A DNA stretch of 64,000 nucleotides, taken from NCBI GenBank assembly GCA_019637615.1, contig JAHBVJ010000019.1, positions 1 to 64,000 of the forward strand, read 5' to 3'. The stretch comes from Anaerolineae bacterium. Lineage in GTDB: Bacteria; Chloroflexota; Anaerolineae; Aggregatilineales; UBA2796. The notes beneath the pieces were generated by a model. It did not search any database and was not told the DNA's origin. It saw only the letters and a list, made by a program, of their open reading frames with translations. The position numbers were made by a program, and so were the translations under genes. Below are positions 7,856 to 16,523 of the stretch, piece after piece; the first letter of the stretch is position 1; the number at the start of each line of letters is the position of its first letter.

Positions 7856-9493
7856 ATGTTTGATCTCCGACATACCGTCAGAAAAGCGCTTCAACAAATC
7901 GAACAAAACTTCAGAGTAGTTGTGTTTTTTCTAGATTATTTTAATCCGAGTTCTATTAATCAATTGGCAATACAAAACCAACGCTCTACTCAGATTGAAG
8001 ATTCAACAAGTCACACTTTTTACAAACCAATCGATACACGAACGGCACAAATAGTTGCTACAGCGATATGTTTTTTTATGCCTGCCGCAGCAGTTGCGCC
8101 ACTACTTACATTAGATTCACATATTATTCCTATAGATCAAATCACAGTAGCAACCCCTTTGCATTTTACAATTCCTGAAACAACGGAATCACAAAAACGA
8201 AAATTTACATTCGGTGATTTAAGACCTATCTATCTAGGAATAGTAGATGGCCTTCTAGATAAAACTAAAGCGTTAAAAACGGCAGAAGTAAACATAATTT
8301 CTGTGGGATTGAAGCAAAATAAACTTGAAGTAATAAAAGTATCTTCATCGTCAGATATTTTAACCGGAATTCCAGTAAATAAAGAAGAGCCTAATGGACC
8401 AAGCTTAAAAATTGTACGGGGCAAATTTCAAGGTGAAGATATTGGTATTGTATTTGCGGCTTCGCAAATTAATGGAATAGATCCAACAATTGATGAAAGG
8501 ACGGGTCTAATTCGATATGATTTTAACGATCTCTCTTCCTTACTCATTCCTCCGGTTATACCATTCTATGACGGTCAAGAACGTACAGCTCAAACGTTTT
8601 TTTCTCAGCTAGACCAAGATTCAGGATTACTTTTCATTCACACAAACGACCCATCAATAACTGATCCCAAAGTGCTTTCAGCTATTCAATGGTATCCAAT
8701 TGGAAGAATCGTTAACACAAAGGAAGCATCGCTATTCACAGCACTTATTGCACCCTCATCTGATCCTCTAGTTGATGGAAAAATGGTTTTCGCACCAATA
8801 AAGCCCGAAGAGTTAGGAACAAGACAAAAGCCACCCCAAAGTGAATTTATCGCTGATATTCGTTCAATCCCTGAAGCAGATCAAGAATTCTATGTTGATG
8901 GATACAAAGCTGCAGTAGAAAGTAAATATAAAGGACGAATTGAGGACGTTGCTGACTATAACATAGACGGTCATCATATTTTAATTATCTCGCAATTACT
9001 TGGTATATCTATAACTAATGAAAATATAGCAAATCTAAAAACGGACTTAAAAAGAGCAGGCATTCCATTAACATCCCATCATATAGTTCTTTTAAGACCA
9101 CATGAACTGTTTGAAACAGACTTTACTAATAAAACTATTTTTACAACCAAAATTGATGGTCCGAGTATGCTGTCACAGCTAGATGGGAAAGAACCGATGA
9201 TAACGTACGTCAATCCGCTAACAACAATAGATGGGGCAAATATCGTTATTATGTATCTAAATTCTGACGGTAAAGCTTATACAGATAAGGAAAGAGGACT
9301 TTTTATGCTCAAGAATAGCATCACAGTTGGTACAGTGATGCTCGTTAAACAAACAGAATTCTTAATAGATGCTAATAGAAATAATAACTCAATAGTAGCG
9401 TATAATAAGGGATATAATGCAAATTCCGTCGTAGATTCTTTAATAAACGCTGACGGATCTGTAAATTACTTTTTTGATATCGTATTACAATAA
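7856..9493 (+). CDS. AT-rich orphan protein with one membrane segment
   Basis: 545 residues with no family recognised. A single hydrophobic stretch at about residues 63-86 (TAQIVATAICFFMPAAAVAP) suggests a type II anchor with a long, mostly beta-rich domain of about 450 residues outside. The text is rich in Ile, Asn, Lys and Thr, and codons end in A or T, in sharp contrast with the GC-balanced genes on either side, which points to recent acquisition from an AT-rich donor. It is the only plus-strand gene between 1 and 20 kb, and it converges on the replication-relaxation gene with a 22-nt gap. Possible roles are surface exclusion, adhesion or defence; nothing in the sequence decides. Confidence 0.75.
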   Translation: MFDLRHTVRKALQQIEQNFRVVVFFLDYFNPSSINQLAIQNQRSTQIEDSTSHTFYKPIDTRTAQIVATAICFFMPAAAVAPLLTLDSHIIPIDQITVATPLHFTIPETTESQKRKFTFGDLRPIYLGIVDGLLDKTKALKTAEVNIISVGLKQNKLEVIKVSSSSDILTGIPVNKEEPNGPSLKIVRGKFQGEDIGIVFAASQINGIDPTIDERTGLIRYDFNDLSSLLIPPVIPFYDGQERTAQTFFSQLDQDSGLLFIHTNDPSITDPKVLSAIQWYPIGRIVNTKEASLFTALIAPSSDPLVDGKMVFAPIKPEELGTRQKPPQSEFIADIRSIPEADQEFYVDGYKAAVESKYKGRIEDVADYNIDGHHILIISQLLGISITNENIANLKTDLKRAGIPLTSHHIVLLRPHELFETDFTNKTIFTTKIDGPSMLSQLDGKEPMITYVNPLTTIDGANIVIMYLNSDGKAYTDKERGLFMLKNSITVGTVMLVKQTEFLIDANRNNNSIVAYNKGYNANSVVDSLINADGSVNYFFDIVLQ

Positions 9494-9515
9494 CTTTCCT
9501 CGTAGCAGTTCAAAA

Positions 9516-10445
9516 TTACTGACATGAAGTGGGCATATTTCTGTTGGTTCGGATCAGTGGCATCGGTTCGTCTTTCCCACCTTGATACCAGATAGGTTTA
9601 GTCAGGATCTCATCTCGGCGTATATGACTTGCGGTCGTAAAATAAAAGAACTTGGCTTCCTTACCTGCTGTAAGCTCAGTTTGGTGCTTCATATTGCGGA
9701 GTTTCCGTTCGTTGGTTGTTACGACTAAAAATCTGCCTGTATTGTGACCAAAACGACGAGCATATACAGGGCTTTTGAGATACGCCAGTCCGGGCAAGAC
9801 CTTCTCGCGGGCAAACCTGACATTAGACTCCGTTGCCATATCCAGTTCAAGCAAGTAGTGATGGGTTGCTTCCGTGAGTTGTAGGGTGAAAAAAGCATCG
9901 GGACGGACGTATCTGGACTTCTTCGTGCCGTGAATATCGGTATAATCCACTTTGTCAGGATGGCTGTAGAATTCAGATTGAGGTATCCACTCAGCAAGGG
10001 TAATGCCGTTCGATAGGTCGTTCTCACAGGCTTTAGCGATAGCAATGCGTACATCGTTGATCGCTATATCATGGTCAAGCTGACTCCATCGGGGTTCTTT
10101 CACATAAACGAAATCTGTGACAGGAGTGCCTGTCAATCCTGATACATGCTCTGCGCCTTTGGTATCAAGCCAATACATTAGGTGGTTAAGGCTGGCACGA
10201 CGTTTGTAGCTGGGACGGGCAACGTACCCATGTTGAAACAGATACCGCATTCTGAGCCGAAATTGGCTATCCCCTGTGAAAAAAAGCGCCCTGATTTGAT
10301 AATCTGCCAGTATCCCGTCGTGACTGTGGATAGCCTCAAGAATTTGTCTGTCGCGAAGCGTGAATTTGCCGGAAAATGGGTTTTCAGGACGGCGGTACAT
10401 AGAAGATCGCTTGTGGATGGGTTTGCTGGTGGGGTTCGTGGGCAT
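9516..10445 (-). CDS. Replication-relaxation family protein (copy 1)
   Basis: 309 residues. The N-terminal winged-helix-like block (about 24-95) FTLRDRQILEAIHSHDGILA, then QIRALFFTGDSQFRLRMRYLF and a GYVARP turn, followed by YWLDTKGAEHV, matches the replication-relaxation (MobC/plasmid relaxation) family; the second half carries the family's D-x-A-x-N-D and RPDAFFTL-type segments (LDHDIAINDVR, VRPDAFFTL, HYLLELDMATE). Members are encoded beside relaxase, coupling ATPase or replication genes and are thought to bind the transfer or replication origin. A promoter TTGAGG, 17 bp, TAGGCT ends 6 nt before the ATG (leaderless). A second, diverged copy lies at 11913..12794. Confidence 0.83.
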   Translation of the reverse strand: MPTNPTSKPIHKRSSMYRRPENPFSGKFTLRDRQILEAIHSHDGILADYQIRALFFTGDSQFRLRMRYLFQHGYVARPSYKRRASLNHLMYWLDTKGAEHVSGLTGTPVTDFVYVKEPRWSQLDHDIAINDVRIAIAKACENDLSNGITLAEWIPQSEFYSHPDKVDYTDIHGTKKSRYVRPDAFFTLQLTEATHHYLLELDMATESNVRFAREKVLPGLAYLKSPVYARRFGHNTGRFLVVTTNERKLRNMKHQTELTAGKEAKFFYFTTASHIRRDEILTKPIWYQGGKDEPMPLIRTNRNMPTSCQ

Positions 10446-10476
10446 GATCGTAGCCTAGCATGTTGAACAATAATCC

Positions 10477-10737
10477 TCAAGGCTTGCGATATATCTCGTG
10501 CGTTCCAATGCGGCGTACAACAATGATGTCGTTGTCCATCTCGAAGGTAAAGCGGTAATGGATGTCAATACGTGCCTCCCAGATATTGTGTTCATTGACC
10601 ATCTTTTGAGCATTCAGGCCGGGATAGGTGATGCCATGACTGGCAAGCAGTGATAGTTTTCGTTTGAACTTTTTTCGAATAGGGTCTGGAATAGCTTTGT
10701 AGTCTTGGATAGATGGATTGGAATACTGGATGGTCAT
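10477..10737 (-). CDS. RelE/ParE-superfamily toxin
   Basis: 86 residues, the usual length of RelE-like mRNA interferases. Begins MTIQYSNPSIQDYKAIPDPI, followed by the basic helix RKKFKRKLSLLASHG, then a G-x-N-x-x-K block and the strand NIWEARIDIHYRFTFEMDND, ending IIVVRRIGTHEIYRKP; the I-W-E-x-R-I-x-x-x-Y-R pattern and the closing G-T-H-x-I-Y are typical of the YafQ/HigB-type fold. Its ATG overlaps the stop of the upstream antitoxin by 4 nt, the standard toxin-antitoxin arrangement. Confidence 0.83.
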   Translation of the reverse strand: MTIQYSNPSIQDYKAIPDPIRKKFKRKLSLLASHGITYPGLNAQKMVNEHNIWEARIDIHYRFTFEMDNDIIVVRRIGTHEIYRKP

Positions 10738-11027
10738 ACCTGCTGATCAAGAAACGTGAGCGCCTCCCCAATCGTTGCGAAGGGTTGAGATACCTGTCCT
10801 TTAGCAATAGCATCATTCGCTTCGGCCTCCATCTTCTGCCACTCGTCCGACCAAAACCACTCCTGATCATCTGGAATGTGTTCAGGGCGTTTGAGCGTTG
10901 GTATGGATACTGCCATCCCTGTTTTTGCACTGATAACGCTGGCGATCTGCCCTGCACGATGGAGAGAGGCTGCAAGTTCGGCAAAAAGCGTTTGTAATTC
11001 AGATGGTGCTTGGGGTTGTGTCTGCAT
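10734..11027 (-). CDS. Antitoxin of the RelE-like pair
   Basis: 97 residues from ATG 11027 (MQTQPQAPSELQTLFAELAA). No DNA-binding fold is obvious; the protein is helical with an acidic Trp-rich middle (DDQEWFWSDEWQKMEAE) and a C-terminal helix GEALTFLDQQV. The longer frame to 11069 is rejected because TTGCCT, 17 bp, TATAGT (-10 at 11037-11042) lies in it and ends 9 nt before ATG 11027. Its stop overlaps the toxin start (ATGA). Identity as antitoxin rests on this gene order. Confidence 0.7.
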   Translation of the reverse strand: MQTQPQAPSELQTLFAELAASLHRAGQIASVISAKTGMAVSIPTLKRPEHIPDDQEWFWSDEWQKMEAEANDAIAKGQVSQPFATIGEALTFLDQQV

Positions 11028-11036
11028 AGCAGTCGC

Positions 11037-11065
11037 ACTATAGCAAAAGCGTGATGTGAAGGCAA
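11037..11065 (-). promoter_or_regulatory. Promoter of the RelE-like toxin-antitoxin pair
   Basis: TTGCCT and TATAGT (11037-11042) are 17 bp apart on the minus strand; the -10 ends 9 nt before the antitoxin ATG. The same TATAGTGCGA word stands before the gene starting at 854. Confidence 0.5.
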
Positions 11066-11079
11066 GCAAGGGGTAAAGG

Positions 11080-11163
11080 CTAGTGATTACGTGTCAGCAC
11101 ATAACCCAACACAACGGAAACAACCACAACAGCAGCAAAGGTAATAAATAATCCAAGTGTCAT
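11080..11163 (-). CDS. 27-residue single-pass membrane peptide
   Basis: Frame reading MTLGLFITFAAVVVVSVVLG then YVLTRNH: a short hydrophobic helix with a basic, polar C-terminal tail. It fills most of the gap between the vapC gene and the RelE-like antitoxin, and is on the same strand. No clear ribosome site precedes it. The residue pattern (a clean 20-residue hydrophobic run plus tail) is typical of small membrane toxins or envelope micro-proteins; type I toxins look like this, but no antisense RNA could be identified. Confidence 0.45.
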   Translation of the reverse strand: MTLGLFITFAAVVVVSVVLGYVLTRNH

Positions 11164-11185
11164 AATGGGTAGCCGTTCAACGGTT

Positions 11186-11608
11186 TCAGCTTGAGACGAC
11201 CTCAAAATCTAGTCGCTGATGCTTATAAAAGCGGTCAAAACTATAAATATAGGAAATAGCGAACCGTTGCATCACAGCGACATTGGCGCAATCCGTCATA
11301 CTTGTCCCTTTTTTCTCCTGTGTTTTGAAAACTGCAAACGCTTCCTCCTCAAGTCGTTCGTCAATACGAATGATGGGAAACTTGCCCTCTTCCATCATCG
11401 ACAAAAATAGTCGAGCAAGGTCTTGTCCTTTTCTGTGGCTTAATACCGTAGCTGTTTCTGCAATCACCCAATTGGTGGTAACAATAGCAGTTGAAGATTG
11501 TTCAAATGCCAGAAATTGTTTGGTGGCGTGATCAGCATGTGCATCTGCGGGCAATAGCCAGCCCACAAAGGCATCACTGTCGATAAGTACATCAAATTTA
11601 CTCTTCAT
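11186..11608 (-). CDS. vapC: VapC-type PIN-domain toxin (module 1)
   Basis: 140 residues from ATG 11608. PIN ribonuclease landmarks: LIDSDAFVGW (first acidic site), TNWVIAETATVLSHRKG (second acidic site, Glu), TDCANVAVMQRF (third, Asp) and IYSFDRFY. These acids bind Mg2+ for RNA cleavage. Its first 11 nt overlap the end of the antitoxin gene (ATGAAGAGTAA), so the pair is translationally coupled; the longer frame to 11695 is therefore rejected. Closely similar PIN proteins are at 17053 and 20637, with the same E-T-A-T/A-x-L-S-x-R and D-C-[AS]-N-V words. Confidence 0.88.
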   Translation of the reverse strand: MKSKFDVLIDSDAFVGWLLPADAHADHATKQFLAFEQSSTAIVTTNWVIAETATVLSHRKGQDLARLFLSMMEEGKFPIIRIDERLEEEAFAVFKTQEKKGTSMTDCANVAVMQRFAISYIYSFDRFYKHQRLDFEVVSS

Positions 11609-11867
11609 CCCGTCCTTTCCACGCTCCGTTTTCACCATAGAGTGTTTCATTGATCGTCGTGGAAACATCCGTGAGAGTGGGGTCGCCTTTTCCATGATAT
11701 TTATGCAGTGCTGCGTAGACCTGCTTATAGTGATGTTGCCGCTGCGCGTTCATTGCAGTGGTAAGTAGCTCACGCATGAGATCCGAGAGTGTTTTCTGTT
11801 CACGTTCGGCGGTCATTACAAGTTGCTGATGCAAAGCTGGTGGTAGGATGATAGAGGTTCTAACCAT
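11598..11867 (-). CDS. vapB: VapB-type ribbon-helix-helix antitoxin (module 1)
   Basis: 89 residues from ATG 11867: MVRTSIILPPALHQQLVMTA then EREQKTLSDLMRELL is a ribbon-helix-helix unit (strand, helix, S-D-L helix). The C-terminus (TLTDVSTTINETLYGENGAW) holds a toxin-binding segment shared with the two other VapB-like proteins of the window (DASTTIDEVLYG in module 3, EASSIINTVLYA in module 2). It should neutralise VapC and repress its own promoter, where TATAGT lies at 11881-11886. Confidence 0.83.
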   Translation of the reverse strand: MVRTSIILPPALHQQLVMTAEREQKTLSDLMRELLTTAMNAQRQHHYKQVYAALHKYHGKGDPTLTDVSTTINETLYGENGAWKGRDEE

Positions 11868-11912
11868 ATGCTTGCATCGTACTATAACGCATATGTTGGT
11901 GTCAACGCGCAC

Positions 11913-12794
11913 TTATTGGATAAGCGGCGCGGATGAATCACTTTCCAATTGTTGCCAAATAGGAGCCGTAAAGACTGTTTCCGCCGAAATCTGCCCAAAG
12001 GTGGTAAACCAATACTTTCTGTCGCCTCCCACTGCTTTTGTGGCTTCCATGAGGGTTGCTTGTCGGCGTGGTGAAGAACTGATAATAAGCACCCGTAGAC
12101 TCTTGGCGGCAAATCGCTCCGCATACTGCCCACTTGCCGTGTACTGGTTATAGACCTTTATCTGTGGCGTGAATTTGGAGAGTTCTTCAGTGCCTCGGTC
12201 AATCTCAAGGAAAAAGCGTGCTTTCCCTCGTGGGGCGGCAAGACAGAAATACCCATCCGGCAAAACGGGCTTCTTGACAGGTTTGTCGCGTTTGTCATGC
12301 AGCGTCACGTAATCGGGGTTGGCACGAAACACCGTCTCATCGCGCCAATCTTCAAGAGTGAATCCATTGATCCGCGCTGCCAGTGCCACTGCCACCCGAA
12401 AGTCATTGATTTTCAAAAGATGTTCAATAAACTGCCATGAAAATGCGCCTTTGGGCAACCGCACTTCACGACGGTCAAGCCCAAGTTCCTCGACCAACAC
12501 CTTCACTCCCCGCTTCTCCAAGGTATAGATAGCAGGGCTGGCGGCGGGACCACCAGAAACAACCGATAAAAACTGCCTGTCTAAAAACTCATTCTGATAC
12601 AGACGTTGCAAGCGAAACTGCGCCGTTGACCGCGAATTGAAAAACAACGCTTGAATATGTTCTTGCTTCAATGCTCGATGGTCATTGACGGCGCGAATAA
12701 TGTCTTTGTCGCGATCCGTCAACACCATGACAGGACGTTCCTGTTCCTCCACCCGCTTGTGACGTGGGCGACGAGCTTTGGGTGTATCACTCAT
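11913..12794 (-). CDS. Replication-relaxation family protein (copy 2)
   Basis: 293 residues, same family as the protein at 9516..10445. A basic N-terminus (KARRPRHKRVEEQERP) leads into the winged-helix block LTDRDKDIIRAVNDHRALKQ, EHIQALFFNSRSTAQFRLQR and IYTLEKRGVKVL; the second half has KINDFRVAVALA, LPDGYFCLA and FFLEIDRGTEE, matching the D-x-R-[IV]-A, PD-x-[FY]-F and [FL]-L-E-[IL]-D-x-[AG]-T-E positions of copy 1. Its start overlaps the end of the large ATPase gene by 8 nt, so the two are co-translated and probably work together on plasmid DNA during transfer or replication. Confidence 0.85.
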   Translation of the reverse strand: MSDTPKARRPRHKRVEEQERPVMVLTDRDKDIIRAVNDHRALKQEHIQALFFNSRSTAQFRLQRLYQNEFLDRQFLSVVSGGPAASPAIYTLEKRGVKVLVEELGLDRREVRLPKGAFSWQFIEHLLKINDFRVAVALAARINGFTLEDWRDETVFRANPDYVTLHDKRDKPVKKPVLPDGYFCLAAPRGKARFFLEIDRGTEELSKFTPQIKVYNQYTASGQYAERFAAKSLRVLIISSSPRRQATLMEATKAVGGDRKYWFTTFGQISAETVFTAPIWQQLESDSSAPLIQ

Positions 12795-15435
12795 TGGGTT
12801 CGTAGTCCATGAGGCCGTCCTGTGAAGGTGGTTGCTTGGGTTTTAACGGTTCTGATGAATCCGCCTTAGGTTCTTCAGCTTTGGGTTTGGGTGGTGGTGC
12901 ATACCGCTGTTTGAGCCATGCCGACACGTCCGCTTTCGGGATAAATCCACGTTCTGCAGAAAGTATTGGTTCAGGACATGGCGGATTGCTGCTTTCTGGT
13001 ACAGGGCGGGTAGAAACGACAAAGGCTGGTTGGGTTTTGCCGTTGGCTCTGGTTTTGACCATCATCCGGTATTTACCAAGATTAATAAGCTCTTCTTGGG
13101 TCAAGGGTGCTACATATTTTTCCAGTGCCTTTGCATCATCCAACCCTGTTTCAAACAGATACTGTGTCCCGACGTTGCCCCAAATCCCCTCCTGCGTTTC
13201 TTTGGGAAGGCGGGCAAGGAACTGGGTCGCTAAGGTCAAGGCCAAGCCAAATTTCCGGGCGTCAGAAAACATATCGGGCAAGGGACTGGATACAAATCTG
13301 TCCGCTTCATCCACGTATACATAGCTGCGTGGCTCTTCGCCTTTTCCGAGTACACCTAATGACTGGCTGGCTAAATAGAGGTGGGATAAGAAAATCGTGC
13401 CAAGATTATTCGCCTCTCCCTTGATACCATCACCGGAAAGGTCAATGAGGAGTATTTTCTTCTCCGCTATCATCTGCTTGAAGTTCAGGCTCGTGGGATG
13501 GCACGTCATCCGCTCCACCAAGCGGTTGCCGACAAATGCGCCCGTGCGGTTGATAATGGGTTGGGCAATCTCGTTTTTCTCACCCTTCGTTTTATCGGCA
13601 AAATACTGCCAATATTGCGTCACGGCAATGGAGACATCATCGTTGTCATGGAGCTTGGTGACCACCATCTCACGGTATGTATCGTCCGTGAATAGCCGGG
13701 AAATATCCAGTGGTGTTGCCTCAGCATCACAGAGCAAGGCTTGGATGACATTCTTCATCGTGAAATCCATCCGGCCTTCGAGCCAGATAGACGCATAGAT
13801 ATTCCTCAGTACCCAATAGAGGTAGCTGTTGGCATAGTCAAATGAGATGCCGGATGGCATTCGGAAGGGATTGAGGGGCACAGGAACTTCACTGTTGCCA
13901 CAAGCCAAATAGACAACATCCTGTTGCCGACTGGTCGGGATGGACTGCATGAGAATATCTTTTGTAAGTTCCCCTTGCGGGTCCAACACCACCACGCCAC
14001 GTCCTGCGGCAATGTCCTGATGGACAAGGGAATGAATCAGCGTGGACTTGCCAACACCCGTTTTGCCGATAATGACGGTGTGATTGATGCGTTCCTCTGG
14101 CAAGACAAAAATCGGTGTTTTCTTGGCTCCCACTTCCCCATCACCAATGCACACCGCACGCTCCGAAACGGTGGTCAAGTCATCGGCAATGCCTGCTTGT
14201 TTCCATGCAATCCGGCTGGCATTGAAGCGCTCATCGGGGAGATGCCATAAATTAGCCAGTTCTTCCGGGGAGAGCACCAATAACAGTTTGCGCCATTCAT
14301 CCGCCCGTCGTCTGACTAAGGCTGTCAAGAGTGTCTCAAACCACAGGAGTCGTGCCTCCTCTGATGTATCCACGCTATGCTTCACAGCTTGGCTGCCAAC
14401 CGTGATAATCCCGTTGTGGCGAGGCTGGGCAATCGTCGTCAAGTCTTTGGCACTCTGGATGAGAATAGGCAGTCTCCCCTCTTCCCTACTCTCCACCGTC
14501 AAGCTCAAAAATGCATGATACTGAGGCATATCCAGTTTGGCGTTTAAAAGTTTTTCATCCATCCCTAAAAACACATCCGACTGCTTCCAAATACCGCTGG
14601 TTGGTTTGACCACGCCCTCGGCTAGTCGCTTGCCTGCGCGGTTCTCGGCTTCAATGGTGCGGGTATAGGTAACTAACCGATACGAAACGCGCTCATCCAA
14701 CTCTTTGGATAATAGCTCCATGCGATTGGCAACGGTCACCAGTTGGGATGCCTTTGTCAGGCCGTAAAATGGCAACGGCGCGGCGTAATCGTTGGAGAGA
14801 CCAAATAAGATCATTTGACGGTAAAAGGGGTATTCACGGGCATCTGGTGACGCCTGAACAACTTCTATTTCTGCTTCCGGGTAGTAGCTCTTGACATGCA
14901 TGGCGAGTACGTCGGGCGAAACGGTGTTTTCAAGATCAACGAGTTGCCAGTAGATACCGCTGGGGTCAGCCACAATCTCAAAAGAGAGTTTAGTGACTGA
15001 AGCAAGGATGACCTCCATCAGCTTGACGGCGTTCTCATGGTTAGCCTCAATCGGCGTGGGATAGATGCGCAGCACCGTCCCTCCATCGCGACTGACAGGC
15101 AGCAAGAAGGGATAGGGGTTTTCCTCGGCTTTGACAAGCTGGGGTCTATCTTCTTTGTTCCACTCGACCTTGACTTGCTTCAAGTCTTTTAAGGATTTGA
15201 ACCCAGATAGGTCAATCTTGGGCATTTTAACTTTGGAGACATCCACCGTGTTGCCCTTGAAAAAGCGCTCTAATACAGGAATTTGGGTGGGGTCATCGGG
15301 CGCTTTGGGGTAGTACATATCGGGTCGGGGACGAAACGCTTCCCACAATGCCCGTATCCCCTGCCCTGCCAGCACGATAGACCAACCGACAAATTCACCG
15401 ACTTCGCGACTATCATCACGATAATACCGGGGCAT
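12787..15435 (-). CDS. HerA/TraD-like conjugative transfer ATPase
   Basis: 882 residues. N-terminal 400 residues are a non-catalytic domain seen in large plasmid ATPases (DUF87/TraM-like). The motor begins about residue 425: Walker A IIGKTGVGKSTLIHSL, VVVLDPQGELTKDIL, Walker B region SYVYVDEADRFVSSPLPDMF, an R-K-F-G-L-x-L-x-L-A-T-Q-F sensor segment and a conserved NVGTQYLF. The C-terminus is a Pro/Lys/Glu tail. These features fit the type IV coupling/VirD4-TraD-HerA group that pumps DNA to or through a membrane; no clear transmembrane anchor is seen, only weak hydrophobicity near residues 10-30. GGGAG lies 8 nt before the ATG. It is coupled to the replication-relaxation gene downstream. Confidence 0.87.
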   Translation of the reverse strand: MPRYYRDDSREVGEFVGWSIVLAGQGIRALWEAFRPRPDMYYPKAPDDPTQIPVLERFFKGNTVDVSKVKMPKIDLSGFKSLKDLKQVKVEWNKEDRPQLVKAEENPYPFLLPVSRDGGTVLRIYPTPIEANHENAVKLMEVILASVTKLSFEIVADPSGIYWQLVDLENTVSPDVLAMHVKSYYPEAEIEVVQASPDAREYPFYRQMILFGLSNDYAAPLPFYGLTKASQLVTVANRMELLSKELDERVSYRLVTYTRTIEAENRAGKRLAEGVVKPTSGIWKQSDVFLGMDEKLLNAKLDMPQYHAFLSLTVESREEGRLPILIQSAKDLTTIAQPRHNGIITVGSQAVKHSVDTSEEARLLWFETLLTALVRRRADEWRKLLLVLSPEELANLWHLPDERFNASRIAWKQAGIADDLTTVSERAVCIGDGEVGAKKTPIFVLPEERINHTVIIGKTGVGKSTLIHSLVHQDIAAGRGVVVLDPQGELTKDILMQSIPTSRQQDVVYLACGNSEVPVPLNPFRMPSGISFDYANSYLYWVLRNIYASIWLEGRMDFTMKNVIQALLCDAEATPLDISRLFTDDTYREMVVTKLHDNDDVSIAVTQYWQYFADKTKGEKNEIAQPIINRTGAFVGNRLVERMTCHPTSLNFKQMIAEKKILLIDLSGDGIKGEANNLGTIFLSHLYLASQSLGVLGKGEEPRSYVYVDEADRFVSSPLPDMFSDARKFGLALTLATQFLARLPKETQEGIWGNVGTQYLFETGLDDAKALEKYVAPLTQEELINLGKYRMMVKTRANGKTQPAFVVSTRPVPESSNPPCPEPILSAERGFIPKADVSAWLKQRYAPPPKPKAEEPKADSSEPLKPKQPPSQDGLMDYEPNE

Positions 15436-15593
15436 ACAACACGCTCCCTGAAAAATAGCCTGTGCAATGCACGTATATGGATTTAACTCCCATTATGTGT
15501 TTGAGGCAATGGGTCCTTCACGCAAGTCTGCCGCTACGTATCTGAATGGCGTTGCCACCTAGGTATACTGCACACGCTGTAGAATGAACTGCA

Positions 15594-16019
15594 TCAATAT
15601 AAGCGTTGTACCTCTTGGCGCGGACGGTAGCGCTCTTGCTTGAGTCGGCGCTCAATGGTGGCTAAAGACTGTGGCGTCCACGTGGTATCCAACATGACAC
15701 AGCCCTTATATCGTGGGCGGGTGAGTTGCCACAAATCAATACTACCCGTTGCATAAATGCCTCCACCGAATTGAGGTAAGGTCGCCTTCCACAACCCTAG
15801 CACCCTAAAAAGGGCACCAAAATCGAAATAGGTTGCAAGAAACCACTCCTCATCGGTAGTGGGCAGGATGAAATGCACGGGCACGACGATTTCTTCGGGT
15901 TGGTCAGACACGAACCGCGATGGCGGAAGGGTGCGCCGCAGCAACGCTTTCCAGGCGTCGTCTGTTGGAAACGTTGTCGGAGGCAATACAGGTTGTGTGG
16001 TCATAGATAAATGGTTCAT
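15594..16019 (-). CDS. Hypothetical 141-residue protein
   Basis: Not recognised. Begins MNHLSMTTQPVLPPTTFPTD and includes the aromatic segment EEWFLATYFDFGALFRVLGL and a basic end RRLKQERYRPRQEVQRLY. Its ATG overlaps the stop of the 155-aa gene (ATGA), so it is the third gene of a unit 16868 to 15594. It is followed by a 158-nt gap (nothing seen in it except the GGGAG site) and then the large transfer ATPase; an accessory role in transfer is likely by position only. Confidence 0.65.
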   Translation of the reverse strand: MNHLSMTTQPVLPPTTFPTDDAWKALLRRTLPPSRFVSDQPEEIVVPVHFILPTTDEEWFLATYFDFGALFRVLGLWKATLPQFGGGIYATGSIDLWQLTRPRYKGCVMLDTTWTPQSLATIERRLKQERYRPRQEVQRLY

Positions 16020-16483
16020 AACTGGTATTTAGGTAAAATTTTCCCTGCGTGACGGTGGCTGGTGGTTGTTGAGACACCGTTCACGATGTGTTTGATGCAC
16101 CGTTCCACCTGAGTTTGAATATAGACCACTATCGCATTTCTGCGTCTATACTCCTGTATCAAGGCGACTTCTTGCGTACTGATGTCATACGCAAATATCT
16201 CTACCTCCCAACCATTAAGCGTAATAATCACGCGTCCCCACCTACCTTCTTGATAAAACCCACACGCGTCATACACGGCCAGATGGTTCATTGCCAAGAG
16301 GTCTTGCGCCGTTTGCTGCGGTGTCGCTTTGTGAACTTCGTAGTAGCGCATAATGGCGGCTTCTTCGGCTGGTGTCGGTCGTCGCAGTGGGCAGCCTGCT
16401 GATAAAAGTTTATGCTTCATAAAATCATGAAATCGCAACTGGGTTGGCAGTGAACCATACGCTATATTTCCCTCCTCACGCAT
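16016..16483 (-). CDS. Hypothetical protein, diverged tandem duplicate (copy A)
   Basis: 155 residues. From residue 22 (MKHKLLSAGCPLRRPTPAEE) it aligns with the next gene upstream: A-E-E-x-A-[IL]-M-[RQ]-Y-Y-E, then [AV]-x-x-L/E-A/T-N-x-[LI]-A-[VI]-x-x-[AD]-C, and W/R-x-V-E-I-F-[AV]-[YH]-D, followed by VALIQ/VALLQ. The residues before 22 (EGNIAYGSLPTQLRFH) match the leader of that gene at protein level. No known domain recognised; an enzyme or DNA-binding motif is not visible. Coupled to the 141-aa gene by ATGA. Confidence 0.65.
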   Translation of the reverse strand: MREEGNIAYGSLPTQLRFHDFMKHKLLSAGCPLRRPTPAEEAAIMRYYEVHKATPQQTAQDLLAMNHLAVYDACGFYQEGRWGRVIITLNGWEVEIFAYDISTQEVALIQEYRRRNAIVVYIQTQVERCIKHIVNGVSTTTSHRHAGKILPKYQL

Positions 16484-16523
16484 AATTGATAGTGTTCGAT
16501 ATTAATCGTTGATGACGGGGTAT

